Shown here: positions 1 through 6,023 of the stretch, piece after piece
Layout: each line of letters begins with the position of its first letter
Numbering within the stretch: position 1 is the stretch's first letter
Assembly: GCA_022360415.1 (NCBI GenBank)
Contig: JAKSDB010000183.1
Location: forward strand, 1-6,507
Source: Chlorobiales bacterium
GTDB taxonomy: Bacteria > Bacteroidota > Chlorobiia > Chlorobiales > Chlorobiaceae
Direction: 5' to 3'
DNA length: 6,507 nt
Program-made: the position numbers and the translations under genes
Notes under the pieces: generated by a model
What the model was told of the DNA's origin: nothing
Seen by the model: the letters and a program-made list of their open reading frames with translations, nothing else
The model's database searches: none

Positions 1-1
1 C

Positions 2-259
2 TATCCAAGGCAGATGTCCGGAGGACAGCAGCAACGGGTAGCAATTGCAAGGGCCATTGTCGGCAATCCTTCGCTGATTCTCGCTGATGAACCCACTGCA
101 AACCTTGACAGTAAGACAGGGGGGGATATTCTCGATCTCCTGCTTAACCTGAACAGTGATGAGGGACTTTCCGTATTTGTTGCCTCTCATGATATTGTTG
201 TGCTTGAAAGAATATCAAAAGTTGTTCGTATACTGGACGGAAAATTGTCAATCGACTGA
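2..259 (+). CDS. ABC transporter ATP-binding protein, 3' end (partial; LolD/MacB type)
   Basis: This is the C-terminal third of an ABC-transporter ATPase; the start, Walker A and Q-loop lie upstream of the window. The frame is open from base 2, reading YPRQMSGGQQQR, which is the ABC signature with Met in place of the usual Leu. It is followed by Walker B (LILADEPTANLD; Asp codon at 86-88, catalytic Glu codon at 89-91) and the H-loop (VASHD, His codon at 188-190). The ADEPTANLD wording and the short tail after the H-loop are typical of the LolD/MacB/FtsE group, which powers FtsX-fold permeases rather than solute importers. The permease gene follows after 12 nt, so the two almost certainly form one complex at the cytoplasmic face of the inner membrane. 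The ABC ATPase identity is certain. The cargo (lipoprotein, lipid or other) cannot be read from this fragment. Confidence 0.95.
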   Translation, partial: YPRQMSGGQQQRVAIARAIVGNPSLILADEPTANLDSKTGGDILDLLLNLNSDEGLSVFVASHDIVVLERISKVVRILDGKLSID

Positions 260-271
260 TTATCTCTCTCT

Positions 272-1564
272 GTGAATATTATCAAGCTTGCACATCTTTC
301 CCTCAGAAACCTTTTTCGCAACGGCAGGAGGACATTGATTACCGTCCTGGTTTCTGCAGCCGGTTTTGCCGCGCTGGCTATCCTTGCGGGCTACATGGAT
401 TTCAGCTTCTATGGTCTCAGGGAACTGACTATCTGCAAGGGATTTACAGCCGCGGGTGGTACCGGGCATGTACAGGTTTTTAACAGTGAATCGCTGGCGA
501 AAGAGGAGCTTTATCCCATGCAGTTCGGGATCGAGGACAACGAGAAAATCCGGTCGGAAATCGAGTCAATAGACAACGTTTCTTTTACCATGCCCAGGAT
601 TGAATTTAACGGGCTCATATCGAACGGCGACAAATCAATTTCTTTCCTTGGCCTGGGTGTTGAACCGGAAAAAGAAGCCGGGCTGATTCAATACTGGAAT
701 TCGCTCGGGAAAATGTCTTTCAAGAGCAATTTGAGTGATGAGGCATACGTGCAGCTTGGAAAAAAAGGCCCTAACGGTGTGCTGCTCGGTCAGCAGATGG
801 CCAAAGCCCTGAATAATGCAGAGGCCGGTACCGATCTCATGCTCATGAGCACGACGGTAGACGGCGCGGTCAATGCAGTGGATGTCACCGTCGCAGGGAT
901 TATCCGGGGGGCCATGAAGGCGATAGACCGCCACTATCTTGTTGCTCCGGTGGAGACGGCGGAAAACCTTCTGCAGACGGACAGGGTCTCCAATATTGTC
1001 GTTGTCCTGAAACAGACGGAAGACACCCCCGTGACCAGAAGACTAATCGAGAATAAGATCACAGGCAGAAGCGACCAGACTGTGTACTCGGTGATCCCAT
1101 GGGACAGGCTTGCGGAATATTATTATTCGGTCAGGGACGTCTACAACATTATTTTCAGTTTTACGGGTATTATTGTTGTTGCCATTGTTTTTCTCAGCTG
1201 TGCCAACACCATGCTGATGGCGACCATGGAGCGGGTCAGGGAGATAGGAACACTCAAGGCAATAGGAGTTTCAAATTTCTGGATTTCACTGATGTTTCTG
1301 ATCGAAGGTTTTATGATAGGGCTTCTGGGCATTGCCGCCGGGCTGGGTTGCAAGTATGTTTTTTCTGTTATCATCAATAACTCCGGTTTCAGAATGCCGC
1401 CTCCTCCGGGCATGAGCTCTTCTTATCTGCTCAAGATCTTTCCCGCATCCGAGTTTTTGCCTTGGATAGCCTTGCTCATATTGTTTTCAACCACCATGTC
1501 CGGTATGCTGACGCTGCTGAAGATCAGGAAAATTTCAATTGTCAATTCATTGACCCATGTATAA
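272..1564 (+). CDS. ABC transporter permease, FtsX/MacB/LolCE-like
   Basis: This is a 430-residue inner-membrane permease with the type VII ABC (MacB/LolCE) layout. It has a cytoplasmic N-terminal stretch (LSLRNLFRNGRR), TM1 at about residues 20-42, and a large periplasmic domain at about 45-285. TM2 (about 293-315) is followed by the conserved cytoplasmic motif MERVREIGTLKAIG at 319-332, then TM3 (about 335-360) and TM4 (about 395-417). This is the FtsX domain signature. Such permeases do not form a channel. They transmit ATPase motion to the periplasm, as in lipoprotein extraction by LolCDE or efflux by MacB. The start is GTG at 272, the first possible start after the in-frame stop that ends the ATPase. 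No clear Shine-Dalgarno is visible, so translational coupling is likely. The last codons overlap the next gene's start. The family is confident; the substrate is unknown. Confidence 0.92.
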   Translation: MNIIKLAHLSLRNLFRNGRRTLITVLVSAAGFAALAILAGYMDFSFYGLRELTICKGFTAAGGTGHVQVFNSESLAKEELYPMQFGIEDNEKIRSEIESIDNVSFTMPRIEFNGLISNGDKSISFLGLGVEPEKEAGLIQYWNSLGKMSFKSNLSDEAYVQLGKKGPNGVLLGQQMAKALNNAEAGTDLMLMSTTVDGAVNAVDVTVAGIIRGAMKAIDRHYLVAPVETAENLLQTDRVSNIVVVLKQTEDTPVTRRLIENKITGRSDQTVYSVIPWDRLAEYYYSVRDVYNIIFSFTGIIVVAIVFLSCANTMLMATMERVREIGTLKAIGVSNFWISLMFLIEGFMIGLLGIAAGLGCKYVFSVIINNSGFRMPPPPGMSSSYLLKIFPASEFLPWIALLILFSTTMSGMLTLLKIRKISIVNSLTHV

Positions 1565-2381
1565 GGTTTCGAGATCGATTATCATTCCGGTCATGATCAC
1601 CCTGTTGCTGGGAAGCCGGTTTCAGGAATCGTATTCCATGCCGTCCGGTTCAAGGGAGAGCGAAACACTTGCCGTAAATGTTGCGCCGAATGCCGGTGAT
1701 ATTCTGAAAAAAGCCGATGCTGTCAGGGCTCCCTGGGGTGATTTCACCATGATTGCCGAGATTGCCTTTGAAAAACACGGCCAATTGAAAAAAGAGAAGT
1801 TTCGCGTATTCATAAAGGATTATCTTAAAACCCTTGTAAGCTATGTAGAACCTGTCAAACAACGGGGCAATATGCTTCTTATGGTAGGCGAAAATCTGTG
1901 GTACTATGTCAACAACACCAAGCGTCCGATGCGGATAACCCCTATTCAGAAGCTTTCAGGCGGAACATCGTACGGTGATATTACACGGTTAAGCTGGTCG
2001 GATGACTATATTCCTGAAATGGTCGGAGAGCAAAAGGTCAAGGTCGGGGAGCAATCTTTCGATACATGGTTCTTGAAGCTGAAAGCAAAAACAAAAAGTG
2101 CCACTTATCATACGATAGATCTCTATGTCGAGGAAGAGAGTTTTTTCCCCCGCAAAGCTGTCGTGTACCTGCAGTCCGGGAAAAAAATGAAGACTATGTA
2201 TTTTACAAAGTACGGGATCATGGCCGGAAAGATGATGAACACAAGGATCGATTTTGTCGATCATCTCAGCTCCGACAGCGAAACATCGCTTGTTTTCAGT
2301 ACTGTTGATGTCAGGAAATCTCCGGACAGGTTTTTCCTCAAATCAAGTCTTTCTTCTCTTTCCGGTGAAGTTGTGTACTGA
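1557..2381 (+). CDS. Periplasmic LolA-like outer-membrane lipoprotein-sorting family protein
   Basis: This is a 274-residue predicted secreted protein. Residues 8-18 form a short hydrophobic core (IIIPVMITLLL) after Lys3 and Arg6, consistent with a Sec signal peptide; the cleavage site is unclear, probably near residues 24-30. The mature part is rich in alternating beta strands. At residues 104-145 it carries a stretch (GNMLLMVGENLWYY, then RPMRITPIQKLSGG, then YGDITRL) that I recognise from proteins annotated as outer-membrane lipoprotein-sorting (LolA-like fold). These are half-barrels that bind acyl chains in the periplasm. The ATG at 1557 overlaps the permease stop by 8 nt, indicating translational coupling and a shared operon. 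The expected role is to accept a lipid-like cargo from the ABC complex and carry it to the outer membrane. That role is inferred from fold and context. It is longer than classical LolA (about 200 residues), so it should not be called lolA. Confidence 0.82.
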   Translation: MYKVSRSIIIPVMITLLLGSRFQESYSMPSGSRESETLAVNVAPNAGDILKKADAVRAPWGDFTMIAEIAFEKHGQLKKEKFRVFIKDYLKTLVSYVEPVKQRGNMLLMVGENLWYYVNNTKRPMRITPIQKLSGGTSYGDITRLSWSDDYIPEMVGEQKVKVGEQSFDTWFLKLKAKTKSATYHTIDLYVEEESFFPRKAVVYLQSGKKMKTMYFTKYGIMAGKMMNTRIDFVDHLSSDSETSLVFSTVDVRKSPDRFFLKSSLSSLSGEVVY

Positions 2382-2457
2382 GTGAGAGGACGGGACAACA
2401 TAAAAGCTCGGGGCGGTTTCATCTGTGTAAACTGAATAATCTTCAAGATCCTGGACA

Positions 2458-3819
2458 ATGAAATACATGTTGCGTTTTTTTAAAGCCGGCGGAGAGGGGA
2501 CAGGCCAGAGGTTTGTCTTCAAAAAAGCAGTGCTGGTATTCATCCTCCTGCAATGTTTCTGCAAAGTGGATTCACTCTGCGCCGAAGAAAGGCCGGACTC
2601 AAACGTTTCCCCTTTTTCCTACTCCCTGCTTCTCAGGGGTGAAGGCGAATGGATCGATATGGGTAATTCCCTTTTGAACCCTGTCAACATTCTTGAACGA
2701 ACCGGCGAGCGTTATGAAGGGTTCATGCTTGGCAGCGCTCTGTATCGCGGGCTTGGGGGGATTGTAGAAACAGAGTTACGTCTCGGTTACGAATATCTTG
2801 CCGGGGAGTCGTTTGCCGCGTCGTTCGATGACGATGAGTTCAGTTCCGTTGTCAATCAGCTTTACTATCGAACCTCTTCTGAGCCCTTCTCTTTTGTGCT
2901 GGGGAGGAAGAAAGTGCGCTGGGGGGTAGGGTATTCCTATAGCCCTACTGATCTCATCACGCAGTTGAAGAACCCCGAGGACCCGAACGACAGGCTGAGC
3001 AGGGTTGAAGGCGCGGATCTTGCGCAGCTTTCTTATCTCAGTGGCTCGGGGCAGCTCGACCTTGTGTATTTTCCTGATCTCGACTGGGACTTTGGAGGCG
3101 ATTTTATCGTAAAGAACCGGGGAGGGTTGCGGTGGTATCAACTTGTCGATCCTTTTGATCTGTCGTTTGTCGGAATGATCGATGATGACGGAGAGTGGGC
3201 TGCAGGGCTGAATACTTCGGTGGCAGTCGGCGACGCTCTCGAGCTTCATGCCGAATACCTTTATTCTTCCGAAAACAACCGCAGGTATCCCGATACCGGA
3301 GTGAACCCGGAGCAATTTCTCTATCCATATCTTCCTTCATCAGGGGATGGTGTTCATGATGTGGTGGTCGGAGGGCAGTATACGTTTGAAAACAACCTCA
3401 ACCTGACGCTCGAGTATCTCTACAGGAGTTCAGGTTATTCAGGCAGTGAGTTCGATGCCTATTACAATCATATCGCATGGCTCAACGACCAGTTTGTGTT
3501 GCTGGTTGACAAAAGCCCTGCAATATCAGGGCTGGGTGAGGCTGCCATGAATTTCGTGGCGCCCCAGCGAAAGCATTACCTCTTTACAAGATTATATCAT
3601 CCCGAACTGGTAAAATTCATTTCGTTTGAAATGTACAGTTATGTCGCGCTTGAAGACGGCAGCGGGCTCTTTGTGGTTACGCCGACCTTCAAGGGTTCGG
3701 ATGCGTTTGATGTCTATTTTCGGTTGAAAAAGTTCTGGGGCGAACGTGATTCAGAGTTTGGGCTCGTTCCGGAGGATTTAAGTGCCATTGTTGGTGTTTC
3801 CCTGTATATGGGCGGGTAA
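2458..3819 (+). CDS. Predicted outer-membrane beta-barrel protein of unknown function
   Basis: This is a 453-residue secreted protein. It has a long basic n-region, a hydrophobic core at 24-35 (AVLVFILLQCFC) and a plausible signal-peptidase site after Ala42 (DSLCA-EE). The mature chain is made of alternating hydrophobic/polar strands rich in Tyr, Trp, Gly and Asp with acidic loops, as in outer-membrane barrels. The most striking block, residues 149-167 (GRKKVRWGVGY, then SPTDLI) followed by NPEDPNDRLSRVEGADL, resembles a motif in large porin-like proteins often encoded beside LolA-like proteins and ABC or RND transporters. The C-terminus (SLYMGG) lacks the terminal aromatic residue common in proteobacterial barrels. 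The ATG at 2458 has only a weak GGA upstream, and Met4 is an alternative start. A 76-nt gap without a visible terminator separates it from the LolA-like gene, so co-transcription is likely. I infer it is the outer-membrane partner of the upstream transporter. The exact family is uncertain. Confidence 0.78.
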   Translation: MKYMLRFFKAGGEGTGQRFVFKKAVLVFILLQCFCKVDSLCAEERPDSNVSPFSYSLLLRGEGEWIDMGNSLLNPVNILERTGERYEGFMLGSALYRGLGGIVETELRLGYEYLAGESFAASFDDDEFSSVVNQLYYRTSSEPFSFVLGRKKVRWGVGYSYSPTDLITQLKNPEDPNDRLSRVEGADLAQLSYLSGSGQLDLVYFPDLDWDFGGDFIVKNRGGLRWYQLVDPFDLSFVGMIDDDGEWAAGLNTSVAVGDALELHAEYLYSSENNRRYPDTGVNPEQFLYPYLPSSGDGVHDVVVGGQYTFENNLNLTLEYLYRSSGYSGSEFDAYYNHIAWLNDQFVLLVDKSPAISGLGEAAMNFVAPQRKHYLFTRLYHPELVKFISFEMYSYVALEDGSGLFVVTPTFKGSDAFDVYFRLKKFWGERDSEFGLVPEDLSAIVGVSLYMGG

Positions 3820-3857
3820 AAAAAAGCTCCCGTGCTTGTTGTGCTGCACGGGAGTTT
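3818..3857 (-). terminator. Intrinsic terminator of rlpA, shared by the convergent barrel gene
   Basis: A perfect 9-bp GC-rich stem pairs 3827-3835 (CTCCCGTGC) with 3846-3854 (GCACGGGAG), with a 10-nt loop. On the minus strand it is followed by a run of eight T (complement of 3818-3825), a textbook rho-independent terminator about 30 nt past the rlpA stop. On the plus strand only three T follow directly, then a looser T-rich stretch, so termination of the barrel gene there is probably weaker. The A run overlaps the barrel gene's TAA stop at 3817-3819. Confidence 0.88.
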
Positions 3858-3883
3858 GCAATGGTGTTGTTTTCGGAAGATGC

Positions 3884-4408
3884 TTACGAGGTTTTCGAGT
3901 TCCTTTCATAAACCTCGATACGTACATTCGTGACACCTTTTTTCAGCAAGTCAATCTCTTCTGCCGCTTTGAGTGAAAGATCAATAATTCTTCCCTTGAT
4001 ATACGGTCCCCTGTCGTTGATCCTGACAAGAACCTTTTTACCGTTTGACAAATTGGTGACACGCACCATACAACCGAAAGGCAATGATTTGTGTGCTGCG
4101 GTAAGGTCATGCATGTTGAACCGTTCTCCGTTTGCCGTAAGTCGGCCATGAAATCTGTGTGCGTAGTATGACGCTTTTCCTTCCGTTACCATGAACAGTT
4201 TACCGAGCTCTTTTTTCGTATCGGGAGCCGCAAGTGAATCGCGCTGTAACTGAAGAGGAGTATTTACCTCGCTTGAAACAGGTACTGCGGAGACTCCTGT
4301 CTGAATGGAGGTATAATTCGCGCTTGTCTGACAGCCGCTCAGATGAATGAGAAGAAAAAAAGCCATAAAAGAGTGAAAGGCGAATGAATTTCGTCTGCTG
4401 TTAGCCAT
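3884..4408 (-). CDS. rlpA: RlpA-like septal/peptidoglycan lipoprotein (DPBB domain)
   Basis: This is a 174-residue lipoprotein. Residues 14-22 are hydrophobic and run into the lipobox LSGC, with lipidated Cys26. A low-complexity Ser/Thr/Val linker spans about 27-70. Residues 77-167 form the RlpA double-psi beta-barrel: GKASYYAHRFHGRLTANGE, then TAAHKSLPFG, VRVTNLSNGK, NDRGPY and RIIDLS. His106 and Asp132 match the His and Asp known to be needed for lytic transglycosylase activity in Pseudomonas aeruginosa RlpA, with the same 26-residue spacing. Family members cleave glycan strands lacking stem peptides at the division site. The C-terminal SPOR domain of long RlpA proteins is absent, as is common in short family members, so septal targeting by denuded glycan is not expected from sequence. 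Start: ATG at 4408, with GGGAAA about 2 nt upstream as a modest ribosome site. It is convergent with the barrel gene, divergent from the Get3-like gene, and apparently monocistronic. Confidence 0.93.
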   Translation of the reverse strand: MANSRRNSFAFHSFMAFFLLIHLSGCQTSANYTSIQTGVSAVPVSSEVNTPLQLQRDSLAAPDTKKELGKLFMVTEGKASYYAHRFHGRLTANGERFNMHDLTAAHKSLPFGCMVRVTNLSNGKKVLVRINDRGPYIKGRIIDLSLKAAEEIDLLKKGVTNVRIEVYERNSKTS

Positions 4409-4469
4409 ATTTCCCGAGTTTGATGAGTTCTGATCCGCTTGTTAGCTACGTTGTCCGCTGGGAACAGAC

Positions 4470-4493
4470 GGTATTTTTTTACGATAAAATACC
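4470..4493. repeat. 8-bp inverted repeat in the rlpA upstream region
   Basis: GGTATTTT (4470-4477) and AAAATACC (4486-4493) are perfect inverted copies around an 8-nt AT-rich spacer, 62 nt upstream of the rlpA start. They could be a regulator site or a weak leader hairpin. A smaller CCGAT/ATCGG pair follows at 4501-4517. No promoter for rlpA could be placed confidently in this region. Confidence 0.3.
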
Positions 4494-4576
4494 TGAAAAA
4501 CCGATGCTGATTATCGGCACAATATAAGAAAAAAGTATAATCATAACCGCGAGTGGTGGTTGTCAGGTGATTGAAG

Positions 4577-4592
4577 CTGTACATGTTGACAG
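4577..4592. promoter_or_regulatory. Palindromic CTGT-N8-ACAG site overlapping the -35 box (candidate operator)
   Basis: CTGT (4577-4580) and ACAG (4589-4592) are inverted and exactly 8 nt apart. The right half covers the -35 box of the predicted promoter, the classic position for a repressor site. The spacing and half-sites happen to equal the enterobacterial LexA consensus, but the LexA site in this organism is unknown and the 8 central bases are not an AT alternation. Chance occurrence is quite possible. Confidence 0.25.
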
Positions 4593-4614
4593 TTTGTGAC
4601 AGGCTGATTAAACT
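4586..4614 (+). promoter_or_regulatory. Sigma70-type promoter of the Get3d-like gene
   Basis: A perfect -35 box TTGACA (4586-4591) and a -10-like TAAACT (4609-4614, 4 of 6 consensus) are separated by the ideal 17 nt. Transcription would start near 4621, giving a leader of about 68 nt before the ATG at 4689. A second TTGACA at 4619-4624 has no -10 box at a usable distance. The -35 overlaps the CTGT-N8-ACAG palindrome at 4577-4592. The prediction is by inspection only. Confidence 0.55.
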
Positions 4615-4678
4615 ATTGTTGACACGATAGGGTTATTAGAAATGCGGTGTATCTGTCACGTAACCGAACACGTAAAAC

Positions 4679-4682
4679 AGGA
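4679..4682 (+). promoter_or_regulatory. Ribosome binding site setting the ATG start at 4689
   Basis: AGGA lies 6 nt before the ATG at 4689, an ideal distance. It favours this start over the in-frame GTG at 4647, which would add a 14-residue basic, poorly structured extension before the conserved MRLILMTGKGG start of the P-loop fold. Confidence 0.7.
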
Positions 4683-4688
4683 AAAAAT

Positions 4689-5882
4689 ATGCGTTTGATT
4701 CTGATGACCGGAAAAGGAGGGGTCGGAAAGACTTCAATGGCAGCTGCTACCGGGCTTCGCTGCGCCGAGTTGGGTTACAAGACCCTTGTTCTGAGCACGG
4801 ATCCCGCTCACTCACTTGCCGACAGCTTTGACGTCGAGCTCGGACATGAGCCTAAAGAGGTATGTCAAAACCTCTGGGGGGCCGAACTCGACGTTCTCGA
4901 AGAGCTCGAACAAAACTGGGGATCGGTAAAGCGTTATATAACCGAGGTGTTACAGGCGAGAGGGCTTGAAGGTGTTCAGGCTGAAGAGTTGGCTATCCTT
5001 CCGGGATCCGATGAGATTTTCGGTCTTGTGAGGGTGTTCCGCCATCACAAGGAAGGGAACTACGATGTGCTGATCATTGACTCCGCCCCGACGGGCACGG
5101 CATTGCGCCTGTTGAGCATTCCTGAAGTTACCGGCTGGTATATGCGTCGTTTTTACAAGCCTCTGGAAAAGGTTGCGGTAACACTCAGGCCGATCGTCGA
5201 ACCGATTTTCAGGCCAATCGCCGGATTTTCACTTCCTGACAAGCAGATGATGGATGTCCCCTACGAGTTTTATCAAAAAATCGAAAGGCTTGGGGAGATT
5301 CTTAAGGATAATACCATTACCACGGTGAGGCTTGTCACCAATCCTGAACGAATGGTGCTCAACGAATCACTCAGGGCGCATGCCTATCTCAGCCTTTACG
5401 ATATCTCAACGGACCTTATTATTGCCAACAGGATTATTCCGGATGAAGTGACCGATCCGTATTTCCAGTACTGGAAAGAAAACCAGAGGATTTATCGAAA
5501 CGACATTTATGAGAACTTCAGCCCCCTTCCTGTAAAGGAAGTTCCTTTATATTCTCGTGAGATATGTGGCCTTGAAACACTTGACAAGCTCAAGGACCTG
5601 CTGTATGGCGAGGAGGATCCTTCCCGGGTATATTATAAGGAGAACACGATGCGGGTCGAGCAGGATAAGAGCGGTTACACCCTTAAAATTTCACTGCCCG
5701 GAATAGAAAAGGATCGCATACAGATTACCAAGAAAGGAGATGAATTGAACATTCGTATCGGCAATCATCGCAGAAACCTTGTATTACCACAGGCGCTTGC
5801 AACGCTCAAAACTGCCGGCGCTGAAATGGAAAATGAGTTGCTGAAAATTAATTTCGAAGAGGAAATCGTGAAAAAAAACTGA
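4689..5882 (+). CDS. Get3d-like ArsA/Get3-family ATPase with C-terminal alpha-crystallin-like domain
   Basis: This is a 397-residue cytosolic P-loop ATPase of the SIMIBI class. The deviant Walker A GKGGVGKTS is at residues 8-16, with signature Lys9, which acts in trans across the dimer. Switch I STDPAHSLADSF is at 36-47, and switch II IIDSAPTGTALRLL starts near 129 (Asp131). VTNPERM supplies the later nucleotide-binding element. Residues about 321-393 (MRVEQDKSGYTLKISLPGI onward, ending near LLKINF) form a small beta domain resembling an Hsp20/alpha-crystallin core. This fusion is the hallmark of Get3d, found in plants, cyanobacteria and other photosynthetic bacteria. Get3 proteins target tail-anchored membrane proteins and ArsA drives arsenite export; the Get3d client is unsettled. 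There is no CXXC zinc motif and no second ATPase half, so it should work as a homodimer. No arsB/arsR-type gene is adjacent, which argues against arsenic resistance. Start is ATG with AGGA 6 nt upstream. Confidence 0.9.
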   Translation: MRLILMTGKGGVGKTSMAAATGLRCAELGYKTLVLSTDPAHSLADSFDVELGHEPKEVCQNLWGAELDVLEELEQNWGSVKRYITEVLQARGLEGVQAEELAILPGSDEIFGLVRVFRHHKEGNYDVLIIDSAPTGTALRLLSIPEVTGWYMRRFYKPLEKVAVTLRPIVEPIFRPIAGFSLPDKQMMDVPYEFYQKIERLGEILKDNTITTVRLVTNPERMVLNESLRAHAYLSLYDISTDLIIANRIIPDEVTDPYFQYWKENQRIYRNDIYENFSPLPVKEVPLYSREICGLETLDKLKDLLYGEEDPSRVYYKENTMRVEQDKSGYTLKISLPGIEKDRIQITKKGDELNIRIGNHRRNLVLPQALATLKTAGAEMENELLKINFEEEIVKKN

Positions 5883-5908
5883 TTTGAAGTGTTTTGCTTG
5901 TGAAATAG

Positions 5909-5937
5909 TTGACTTTAACGATTGTAATTGTTAGAAT
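5909..5937 (+). promoter_or_regulatory. Sigma70-type promoter of the small gene at 6024
   Basis: TTGACT (5909-5914, 5 of 6) and TAGAAT (5932-5937, 5 of 6) are exactly 17 nt apart in AT-rich DNA just after the Get3d-like stop. The predicted start point is near 5944, giving a leader of about 80 nt. It is the best promoter-like match I found in the window and suggests the small gene has its own transcript besides any readthrough, since no terminator is visible after 5882. Confidence 0.65.
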
Positions 5938-6004
5938 TAAATGTAAATACACTGCCCGTTCCGGGTGATTATGTATATATTTATAACTATCTGTCAACAA
6001 CGGT

Positions 6005-6011
6005 AGAGGAG
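6005..6011 (+). promoter_or_regulatory. Strong but distant Shine-Dalgarno for the small gene
   Basis: AGAGGAG is nearly perfectly complementary to the 16S rRNA tail but lies 12 nt before the ATG at 6024, longer than the usual 5-9 nt. A weaker AGAG at 6016-6019 is closer. No other in-frame start codon lies between, so the ATG remains the best start. Confidence 0.5.
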
Positions 6012-6023
6012 AAAAAGAGTACA

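Noticed and set aside
1141..1413. Minus-strand frame of 90 codons inside the permease gene
   Set aside because: It is antisense to the FtsX-domain coding region, whose plus-strand motif is unmistakable.
2776..3315. Long minus-strand open frame (179 codons) antisense to the barrel gene
   Set aside because: It lies wholly inside a convincing plus-strand gene with a signal peptide and strand pattern. Its translation is rich in Arg, Pro and Ile without domain-like features, as expected of an antisense shadow.
4501..4517. CCGAT/ATCGG hairpin upstream of rlpA as a terminator or riboswitch element
   Set aside because: The stem is only 5 bp with a 7-nt loop and lacks an adjacent T run or any recognisable conserved RNA motif.
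4339..4584. Minus-strand frame of 81 codons covering the rlpA start and intergenic region
   Set aside because: It overlaps the clear lipoprotein start of rlpA in another frame, has an odd Phe/Tyr/Thr-rich composition and no ribosome site or family resemblance.
4653..4660. Further TGTCA/TGACA copies around 4561-4660 considered as a clustered operator or repeat array
   Set aside because: The copies are only 5-7 bp, irregularly spaced and in mixed orientation, so they are compatible with chance in a short region.
4647..4688. Upstream GTG start for the Get3d-like gene
   Set aside because: It has no Shine-Dalgarno, whereas the ATG at 4689 has AGGA at ideal spacing and begins directly at the conserved first strand of the P-loop fold.
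5928..6023. TTG start extending the small gene by 32 residues
   Set aside because: It falls within the predicted promoter spacer and ahead of the probable transcription start, and the added residues lack the pattern of the rest of the protein.
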